Shown here: piece by piece, positions 56,609 to 62,794 of the stretch
Layout: the number at the start of each line of letters is the position of its first letter
Numbering within the stretch: position 1 is the first letter of the stretch
Source: Escarpia spicata
Lineage: Eukaryota > Annelida > Polychaeta > Sabellida > Siboglinidae
DNA: 64,000 nucleotides
Assembly: GCA_963995525.1 (NCBI GenBank)
Contig: CAXEFP010000902.1
Coordinates: 744,001 to 808,000, forward strand
Reading direction: 5' to 3'
Made by a program: the position numbers and the translations under genes
Notes under the pieces: model-generated
What the model was told of the DNA's origin: nothing
Database searches by the model: none
What the model saw: only the letters and a program-made list of their open reading frames with translations

Positions 56609-56964
56609 CCTCGATCGCAAAGCAAAATCGTTTCAAAGTGCCAATCTACATTGTCAAGACATGTCACTGCAATTCAGTTAGTTTTTATGAAATTGCACAA
56701 ACCAATGTCAGTTATTAAACCAACAGCATCAAATGTAGTTTTGTCATATCTTGGAAATATAAGTGCACAAGACACAACTTCAGTAGTGGATATCAGCACA
56801 ATTAATATGTAACTGATGTAAACATCTATTGAAATAATACAAAAATGCATTATATTAGAGCATCAAACATGTTTACTCCCCCATTAAATTGTTGTCTTAC
56901 ATTTATTTCTATTTTGTCAACTCACAATATGACCATGACAAGTGATAAAGAGGGATGCTCTCAC
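56609..56964. other. Flank between satellite edge and AP3D1 exon
   Basis: Satellite similarity stops at 56608, where the monomer reads TTTTTTCGGCGG and this copy reads TTTTTTCGCCTC. The following 350 bases are AT-rich and single copy. I recognise no gene or repeat here; an open frame that starts in the last monomer and runs to 56812 looks incidental. If AP3D1 is intact this is the start of the intron below exon 56965-57066, on the minus strand. Confidence 0.7.
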
Positions 56965-57066
56965 CTGACATCACCCATTGTGTGGAAGATGCTGATCTTG
57001 GCGACGACTTCCTCAGGTTCATCGTCCTCGGGCGGTGGTTCGTTGATCCATACATCAAGGTCAAGG
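56965..57066 (-). CDS. AP-3 complex subunit delta, hinge-start exon (partial gene)
   Basis: Read on the minus strand, a 102-bp exon candidate lies between an acceptor ending TCTGTAG (57067-57073) and a donor GTGAG (56960-56964). After one base completing the previous codon it encodes LDLDVWINEPPPEDDEPEEV followed by a short Ile/Phe/His-containing stretch. The LDLD-WINEP segment followed by an acidic run is the signature of the delta-adaptin region where the trunk passes into the hinge. AP-3 is a heterotetrameric coat adaptor that sorts membrane cargo from endosomes to lysosomes and related organelles; delta is one of its two large subunits. The frame is open and both splice borders are canonical. 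The next exons should lie at lower coordinates, but only 350 bases of flank separate this exon from the satellite. It could belong to a working gene with a satellite-filled intron or to a truncated copy. Confidence 0.8.
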
Positions 57067-57557
57067 CTACAGACACAGACGAACACTTCATGCATTTGTT
57101 ATTCAACTATTTTTATCATTCATAAATTCACAAAGTCAAAAAAAAACATAGTTTTTCGTATCTGTTCAAACAAACAAACCACCACACCACCTATATATTG
57201 AGTAGGACTTAAGATTCTCAGCGATGCAACATGGCTTCCAAATCATACCAACAGCTGCTGGATTCAACCAACGTGACAGTTGTCACGACACGACCCACCA
57301 CGATGCCCGGTTCTAATATCAACAATAGGTGTATTAATATAAGTTCCATTTGTTTCCCCATCACGATATGTGATGACGACTAAACCATTACACACCCATA
57401 TGTAATGTTTATTTTCTTTGGGACTTCTATGACCACCTTTTATGAGATGAAAATGCATGAAATGTATTGCAATGATATCCTTGAGAGAGAGAGAACACAT
57501 ATATTGCAGATATAAGGAAGAAGATCAATTGTCAATTTATTAGAAGCTATTAAAACC
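57067..57557. other. AP3D1 intron, distal part
   Basis: AT-rich intron sequence with no recognisable gene. It contains an inverted repeat with 7-bp arms, CGTGACA-GT-TGTCACG (57272-57287), and a short GA run near 57484-57494. A 78-codon minus-strand open frame (57264-57500) has no similarity that I recognise and no splice context. The missing delta-adaptin segment is not here. Confidence 0.6.
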
Positions 57558-57575
57558 AGTCACATTAAAACCATT
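57558..57575 (+). repeat. Left flanking direct repeat (target duplication) of LINE fragment
   Basis: AGTCACATTAAAACCATT. It matches 58522-58539 at 17 of 18 positions and brackets the reverse-transcriptase fragment, as expected for the target-site duplication of a non-LTR retrotransposon. Confidence 0.75.
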
Positions 57576-58521
57576 ACAGATCTCACTACATTTCAATGTT
57601 GTGGACTTCAAGGCCGCATTTGACACCATTTGGAGGGATGCATTGATTGAGGCCATGTACGAGAATGTGGAATATGCTGTTACCATCAATGGTCAGTTGA
57701 CAGATTGGTTCAAAGTTGAAATAGGAGTGAGGCTGTCTGCTCTCACCTATCCTGTTCAACTTGTTCCTTGAGTTTGTCATGGCTGACCTGATGAGCCTAC
57801 TTAAGGAGTTCAAACTAAATACAGACCTCAGTTTCAACATCAGGTATGCTGGCAACACAACACTAATGTCTACCATATTTGAGAAACTACAATTTGCAAC
57901 TGAACAGCTTCAAGCAGCCTGTAACAACTGGGGTATGAAAATCAATCTCTCCAATTGCAAAGTAATCACCTCATCAGACAAGCATATCATCCTGGAAAAT
58001 GAAGAACTCGAGATTGTGAGAGAGTTCTACTTCCTAGGCAGCTCAGTACCTTTTATGCTGACAGGCAAATAACCTTAGCATCAGCAGCCTTTGATAGATT
58101 CAGAAACAACATATTTTTAAACAAAAGAATGAAAGCCAGATTATACAGGACCCTTATACTGCCTACAGCAATCTATGGTGCCAAATCCTGGACACTACGA
58201 TCGCAACAGATGCGGTCTCTTGAAGTATTTGAGATGAGTTGCCTGTGGGATATCAGAGGTGTTACTAGGGCAGACAGATTACGAACTAGAGCCAGATCAA
58301 AGATGAAACATTCATCCCTGAATCCATCGGAGATGTCATCAGACATAGAAGACTCTGATGGTTTGGACACGTCTGCCGTATGCCAAACGAAAACTTTATC
58401 TAAATAGCTTTCAGACTCCTGCTTTTAAGAGCAGAGCGATGTGGTCTAGACAGGACAAAATGGAGGGGTGTGACATCCACGGGGATAGCAATGGGTAAAA
58501 TTGGCCTCGGCATTTAAGTCA
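57576..58521 (+). mobile_element. Truncated RTE-like non-LTR retrotransposon
   Basis: A 946-bp insertion on the plus strand, opposite to AP3D1, inside the gap between the two AP3D1 exons. It begins at reverse-transcriptase motif A and runs to the conserved C-terminal tail, so it lacks the endonuclease and upstream part of the RT, as in 5'-truncated LINE copies. Flanking 18-bp direct repeats (one mismatch) define its ends. I see no poly-A tail; the right end is TAAAATTGGCCTCGGCATTTA. The family call rests on the protein motifs described for the decayed ORF and is less certain than the presence of a LINE. Confidence 0.8.
57598..58407 (+). pseudogene. Decayed reverse transcriptase ORF (RTE-like)
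   Basis: Pieces in three frames make up the RT C-terminal half. Motif A reads VVDFKAAFDTIW (57598-57633). About 20 residues then appear to be missing before the GQLTDWFKVEIGVR segment of motif B. A frameshift follows near 57735, and the frame resumes as LFLEFVMADLM (57761 onward). Motif C, which should be YADD, reads YAGN (57845-57856), losing both catalytic aspartates. The frame stops at 58072. A further segment (58129 onward) has KARLYRTLILPTAIYGAKSW, then another frameshift leads to WFGHVCRMP with an in-frame stop just before it. These are the hallmarks of the RTE-type endonuclease/reverse-transcriptase tail. It cannot make an active enzyme. Confidence 0.82.
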
Positions 58522-58539
58522 AGTCACGTTAAAACCATT
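58522..58539 (+). repeat. Right flanking direct repeat (target duplication) of LINE fragment
   Basis: AGTCACGTTAAAACCATT, one mismatch (G for A) from 57558-57575. Confidence 0.75.
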
Positions 58540-59070
58540 TAATGTTTTTAAGACACGTATGTATCTATGAAAAACTTCAATGATTTACGCATAAAAGAAA
58601 CTACCTGATTATTATTAATTTGTTACAAATACATCACCTGTCAAGGAAGAATTAGAAATGTAAAAATTTTGATACAATTGAATTAATATTTCAACAAACA
58701 CAATAGAAGTCCTGATGTCATTACATAACATGCAACATATTTCATTTATTTGCACATATTCATGATAATAATCAACAAAGGAATATGATTGAACAGCCCT
58801 GTGATGTTTATAAACTTAATGTGTTGCATCTTCCTGTAGTGCGAGTTTCTGAACATGCCATCAATGTAGAAATTCTGAACACTGGCATCTTTTTCACACA
58901 TATTTTTGACATCAGGTAACTGTACATATTTTTCACATAAAACAAATTTTCTCATGTAAACAAGATGATGAGCGATTACATAACATTGCGATAGATTAAT
59001 CAATCAGAAGCATGAAACAACAGAATTGATTAATCAGAACAGCCACTAACCTTCACAACTACACACATAC
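58540..59070. other. AP3D1 intron, proximal part
   Basis: AT-rich sequence directly after the donor of the 59071-59302 exon. A minus-strand frame stays open from 59003 to 58746 (85 codons, no ATG at its start); its translation resembles nothing I know. The delta-adaptin segment expected here (about 50 residues between VQER and LDLD) is not visible in any frame. Confidence 0.55.
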
Positions 59071-59302
59071 CCGTTCCTGTACTTTGAGGTCGGCGCTCTG
59101 AACAAACATCGGTAGTTTCTCAAGGAGCAGCTCCGTGGTTTCAGTGACAGTCTGTAGGTCATCCTGAGCCTCAGCCGTGATGAGGATGCGGGCGTACAGC
59201 TTGATGGCATTGTGTACGTAGATGCTCTGGGTGTGGCCTGGCAGCTGCGTCACCTTCGCTCGCAGCATCGACTTTAAAGTGTTCTGGGGGTCACTCAGGT
59301 GT
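59071..59302 (-). CDS. AP-3 complex subunit delta, trunk C-terminal exon (partial gene)
   Basis: On the minus strand a 232-bp exon lies between the acceptor CTTCCCACAG (59303-59312) and the donor GTATGT (59065-59070). After one base completing a codon it encodes 77 residues, beginning HLSDPQNTLKSMLRAKVTQL and ending FVQSADLKVQER. The blocks VTQLPGH, IYV-N--KLYA, LPMFVQSADL and VQER match the end of the alpha-helical trunk of delta-adaptin (AP3D1), the large subunit of the AP-3 endosomal/lysosomal sorting adaptor. There is no stop or frameshift in the exon and both splice borders fit the consensus, so this piece shows no decay. The frame ends between codons, whereas the other recognised exon (56965-57066) needs two carried-over bases, so a further exon must lie between them in a working gene. 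Upstream exons should lie beyond the retrotransposon to the right. Confidence 0.88.
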
Positions 59303-59437
59303 CTGTGGGAAGATGGCGTAGTTGTAATGATATCATTTTAAGGATACAGGCTCCTCGTGAGATGTCAAATTTCAATTAAAAACTACTCATATCTTGAGAA
59401 AATGTCCAGTGTTTTACAAAACAAACCTTGTTTTATA
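59303..59437. other. AP3D1 intron upstream of exon 59071-59302
   Basis: Only the polypyrimidine tract and acceptor next to the exon are recognisable; the rest is plain AT-rich sequence leading into the minisatellite. Confidence 0.6.
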
Positions 59438-59585
59438 GTCACCTCGGTTATACAGCCACCTCACAATTAGGTCACCTCGGTAATACAGCCACCTCACAAT
59501 TAGGTCACTTTGGTAATACAGCCACCTCACAATTAGGTCACCTTGGTAATACAGCCACCTCACAATTAGGTCACCCTAGAACAGT
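59438..59585 (+). repeat. 33-bp minisatellite, 4.4 copies
   Basis: Units start at 59438, 59471, 59504 and 59537, each exactly 33 bp, with a partial fifth at 59570. Each unit contains GTCACC, GGTAATACAGCCACCTC and ACAATTAG; copies differ at one to three bases. As 33 is a multiple of 3, one plus-strand frame repeats HLGNTATSQLG, but there is no sign that it is translated. It lies in the AP3D1 intron. Confidence 0.92.
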
Positions 59586-59940
59586 CCCAAATATTTTCCA
59601 CATACAGTAAAGTATAGGAAATTAGTTCCACTAATATGTTCAGCTTAAGATAATATCTGTGTAAGCCAGTACTTGCTAGATATTTTGATTAGGTAGCATT
59701 GTTGTTAAAATTAAGCAAGGGCGATAGTCGGGCGGCGTAACCTAAATAAATAAAGCAGCCTAACATAATGTAATTGATTGTATTTAAATTAGGTCACTAC
59801 CAGTAATGTTAGCGTTCGTGTTAGGATAAATAGTCGGCTGTATAATTGAAATTTGTAACCTAAAGTGTGCTGTAGTACACAGGAAACAGTCTTTATAAAG
59901 ACTAAGTTAGTTAAGTTATTAAATAAATTCTAATCAGGAT
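59586..59940 (+). other. Probable junction and 5' UTR of the CR1-like element
   Basis: No coding similarity. The 5' end of the retrotransposon must fall here, but I could not fix it; the change to a GC-richer stretch (GGGCGATAGTCGGGCGGCG) near 59720 is one candidate. A perfect 16-bp palindrome, AGTCTTTATAAAGACT, lies at 59888-59903, with TATAAAG in its centre, about 40 bp before the ORF1 start codon. Confidence 0.45.
59888..59903. promoter_or_regulatory. 16-bp palindrome with TATA-like core before ORF1
   Basis: AGTCTTTATAAAGACT is a perfect inverted repeat. Its core resembles a TATA box on both strands. It could be part of an internal promoter of the element or simply chance; no start-site evidence is visible. 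Confidence 0.3.
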
Positions 59941-61139
59941 ATGGCGCCTTGCAAGCGGCAAGTCAAGGTAAAGCGACACTTGGTGTGCGATCACTGCTAC
60001 AGCTAGGTAGATTTTGCATTGTCCGGGTGTGGAAAGTCATGGGCAGAAACCATGGAGGAAGGATTCACCTTTCAGTGCATTGGGTGTTGGAAGGTGGAGT
60101 GTCTGCAGAAGGAGATAGTTAGGTTGACAGATATTGTGAAGGGAATGGAGATGGGAATTAGCAAGGAGGCAGGTCGAATGGAGAGAGACGACAGGGAGAG
60201 AGGTGAGAATACTGCAAGACTGAAGGAGAATAGCAGTGGCAAGAAGACTGAGGAAAGGAAATTGAGAGGAGGGAAGGTGATTGGAGGGGAAGAAATTGGA
60301 AAATCGACAACAGAAAACGTGACAAGCATGAAGGTGACAGGGAAGAAAGTGACCGTAGAGAAGGAGGGAGGGAAGATGGAATGGGAGAGGAAAATTAGAT
60401 GGGACGAAAGAAGAAGGGACGAAAGGAAGTGAGAGCAAATGTGATAGAAGAGAAGTCGATAAAAGGGACGCTGACAGGAGGAAAGGTGACAAGAGAAAAA
60501 GCGACAGGAAAGAATGGATCGGAAGAGAATGTGACAGGAGAGAAGACGACAGGGGGGAAAGACAACAACCAGACAGATGCAAACCGAAGAAGGAGCTATT
60601 CTAAGGCAGTGATTGAGGGGGCAATGAGGAAAGAGAGGGTGTTTATGGGCGACTCCATTATGAGAAAGACGGACAAGACACTGAGCAAGGGGAAGGACGT
60701 CGTTGTTTGTTTACCGGGGGCTAGGATTGAACATGTAACTGACATGGTAGAGAAGGTATTGGGACATGGCAAGGGGGGGTCAATACTGGTACATGTAGGA
60801 ACAAATAATGCAGACAGGGAGGGAACAATTGCGATAGTACAGAAGTATAGACAGTTAGTGAGGAAGCTAAAGAAGACGAGAGTTGAACAGGTTATTTTGT
60901 CAGGAATGTTGACAGTAATGGGAGGAAGGGGGGCAACGTATAGAAACTGCAAGAGGATGGCGATCAATGCACTAGCTGAGCAGATGTGTGAAGAAGAGGG
61001 GGTGGGATTCACAGATTTATGGGGATACTTTGTTGGGAGGGAAGATATGTACATGAGAGATGGCCTCCATCTTAGTGGAAAGGGGGCAGCAGTTTTCTCA
61101 GAGAACCTGCTGCAATCTGTTGACAGTGGGACAGGTTGC

Positions 61140-61145
61140 ATCTAT
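61140..61145 (+). repeat. Left target-site duplication of nested element (ATCTAT)
   Basis: ATCTAT directly before the foreign RT-tail coding sequence. The second copy is at 61378-61383. Joining the flanks through one copy keeps the ORF1 frame and gives a natural stop. Confidence 0.8.
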
Positions 61146-61377
61146 ATAAGAAAGTTTTCATTTTCACAAAGGACTGTAAATGAATGGAACAGATTACCTG
61201 CTGATTGTGTGGGTGCTAGTAGCGTGAATATGTTTAAAAATAAAATCGACACATACCTCAGACGGGCGGGATACACATAGATAAAAGGGTTGGACTCTTG
61301 ATAAGCCAAAGAGCTTCCTTGTCCACCTGCCACCTAGAGTTAATTCTCTGGGTGGCAATCTTGTTAAATCTTGTTAA
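61146..61377 (+). mobile_element. Nested 5'-truncated CR1-like copy with intact 3' end
   Basis: A 232-bp insertion inside the last codons of ORF1. It begins in the middle of an RT C-terminal tail (IRKFSFSQRTVNEWNRLP, then VNMFKNKIDTYL, stop TAG 61278-61280), the usual last block of CR1-type ORF2, and continues through a ~97-bp 3' UTR with a hairpin and a short repeated tail. It is flanked by ATCTAT on both sides. The extreme 5' truncation and orientation (same as host element) fit ordinary LINE target-primed insertion. Because ORF2 of the outer element ends beyond the window, I cannot tell whether the two belong to the same subfamily. Confidence 0.85.
61329..61356 (+). other. 3' UTR hairpin of the nested CR1-like element
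   Basis: An 11-bp stem (61329-61339 with 61346-61356) and a 6-base loop TTAATT; all pairs are Watson-Crick except one G-T. It sits just before the repeated 3' tail. In L2/CR1-type LINEs a 3' stem-loop is the feature recognised by the reverse transcriptase, so this is the likely RT recognition structure. Confidence 0.75.
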
Positions 61378-61380
61378 ATC
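61361..61380 (+). repeat. Short tandem 3' tail of nested element (TTGTTAAATC x2)
   Basis: Two exact 10-bp units ending the element, in place of a poly-A tail, as is usual for CR1/L2-type elements. The last three bases overlap the target duplication, so the precise boundary is ambiguous by a few bases. Confidence 0.75.
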
Positions 61381-61383
61381 TAT
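61378..61383 (+). repeat. Right target-site duplication of nested element (ATCTAT)
   Basis: Second copy of ATCTAT, followed by TTAAACTAG, which supplies the original end (LN, stop) of ORF1. Confidence 0.8.
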
Positions 61384-61392
61384 TTAAACTAG

Positions 61393-62792
61393 ATTCGCAG
61401 TGGGGACTCACAGAAAAGCCTGAAAATGGAGGCATAGATAAAGACAGCACAAATAAATAAGCAAATAACAGTCTGGAAAACTCTTCTGAAGATGGATATA
61501 AATGTGTTTGTTTAAATGCAAGGAGTATAGTAAACAAAAGAAATTAACAAAAAATTATGGTAGAAGATATTGACCCTCATATAATAGGTATAACCGAATC
61601 CTGGACCACCACCGATATATCTTATGCTGAATTGGGACTGACAGGATATGTAATGTTTAGAAAAGATAGAATAGGAAGAAAGGGAGGTGGAGTTATTTTA
61701 TATATTAAAGAATCTATTCAGGTTTATGAAATAAAATTAGAAAGAGAAGCAGATTGCGAAGAAGCTGTTGGGTGTAACATAGTTACAGGAAACTCAACGT
61801 TAACAGTTGGGTTAGTTTATCGAAGTCCAAACATAAGCATAGAAGAGAATGAAAAAATACAAAACGCTATAAGGGAAGTAAGCAAACGGGACTGTATTAT
61901 TATGGGGGATTTTAACCATGGGCATATACAATGCAAATCTCTACAGAGTATGGGGAGAGAGGACCACAAGTTTTTAGTTTTAGTTCAAGATACATTCCTT
62001 TCTCAACATGTGCTAGAACCAACCAGGGGTGAGAATGTGTTAGACATAGTTTTGTCCTCACAGAATGAATTAGTTGACAATGTCGAGATTTGTGAGCCAC
62101 TGGGGAGTAGCGATCACAACCAGATACATTTTACCATCAAAGTAAAATCAGAAAGGAATAGTAAAAAGCACTATAGGAGAAATTTCCACAAAGGAAGGTA
62201 TAAGGACATGAGGAAATATTTAGCAAAGAATAACTGGAATAAGACACTGACAAATAAGACGGCAACAGAATGCTGGAATATATTAAAGAGTGAAATTAAG
62301 TGCATAGTCGATAAATTTGTACCCTTCAAAAACCAAGGAAAACGGTCCAAAAAGAAACACTTATCGAAAGAAGCCATTAGAAAAATTAAGTATAAACAAA
62401 TGATGTGGAAGTCATATAGATGTACTGGAAATGATGAAGACTACAACAGTTATAAAGCAGTTAACCAAGCTACAGCTGAAATTAGAAATTCAAAGAGAAG
62501 CTATAAACAACAATTAGCTAGTAATATAAAACATGACAGCACGAGTTTTTATGCGTATGTTCGAAGCAAACAGAAAGTTCAAGATAAGGTCGGTCCTCTA
62601 GAAAATAGTGCTGGAAATATAATATCAGAGGGATTCTTAATGGCAGAAGACCTGAATGAGTACTTTAGTTCAGTGTTTACCAGGGAAGATATTAGTTCAC
62701 TGCCAATACCAGAGGCTAAGTTCAAGGTGGCAGATTCAGACTATTTAGGACAATTAATTGTAACCCCGGAAATGATAGCTAAGAAAATATAA
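61393..62792 (+). pseudogene. CR1-like ORF2, endonuclease part, disrupted
   Basis: The frame read back from the endonuclease has in-frame TAA at 61458-61460 and 61545-61547. Between them lies the conserved VCLNARSIVNK motif that opens AP-type endonucleases of LINEs. From 61557 the frame is open for 411 codons: IIGITESW (catalytic Glu, residue 14), GGGVILYI (43-50), VGLVYRSPN (84-92), IMGDFNHGH (115-123, catalytic Asp and Asn), LDIVLSSQ (162-169) and SSDHNQIHF (184-192, catalytic Asp/His). All motifs expected of a target-nicking endonuclease are present. The frame then crosses a Lys-rich connecting region and stops at 62790-62792, where the RT continues in another frame. The ORF2 start codon is not evident; no ATG precedes the first motif in frame. 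Confidence 0.88.
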
Positions 62793-62794
62793 GG

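Larger units (their letters stand above)
59941..61392 (+). pseudogene. CR1-like ORF1: PHD-like finger plus SGNH esterase, disrupted
   Basis: The frame starts at ATG 59941 (MAPCKRQVKVK). A Cys-rich part follows (VCDHC, SGCGKSW, FQCIGCW), consistent with a PHD-like zinc finger; an in-frame TAG at 60004-60006 interrupts it. A long Lys/Glu/Gly/Thr-rich linker with repeated GKVT/GEK patterns comes next, and the frame shifts between 60399 and 60430 within it. The second part (60399 onward) holds the esterase: FMGDSIMRK (catalytic Ser block), PGARIEHV, VHVGTNN and MRDGLHLS (Asp/His block), at about residues 82-224 of that frame. The genomic frame then runs into 44 residues from a nested element and stops at 61278-61280. 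Without the nested element the frame would end GTGCIYLN and stop at 61390-61392. The esterase is thought to help the element interact with lipids or membranes, but its role in retrotransposition is not settled. Confidence 0.88.

Noticed and set aside
56567..56812. Open frame from the last monomer into the flank (82 codons)
   Set aside because: It starts inside the satellite and has no recognisable domain; its length is within chance for this region.
57272..57287. Inverted repeat CGTGACA-GT-TGTCACG as a transposon end
   Set aside because: Only 7-bp arms, no partner elsewhere in the flank and no target duplication.
58746..59003. 85-codon minus-strand frame in the AP3D1 intron as the missing exon
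   Set aside because: No similarity to delta-adaptin and no ATG at its start; its borders do not give the expected reading phase.
60037..60582. 181-codon minus-strand frame rich in Ser/Leu/Pro
   Set aside because: It is the reverse complement of the purine-rich ORF1 linker; the plus-strand frame has the domain evidence.
60596..61141. Second 181-codon minus-strand frame
   Set aside because: Shadow of the SGNH esterase coding region.
60399..61280. A genuine novel esterase-RT-tail fusion protein
   Set aside because: The RT-tail part is bracketed by a 6-bp target duplication and followed by a LINE 3' end, so it is an insertion in the last codons of ORF1.
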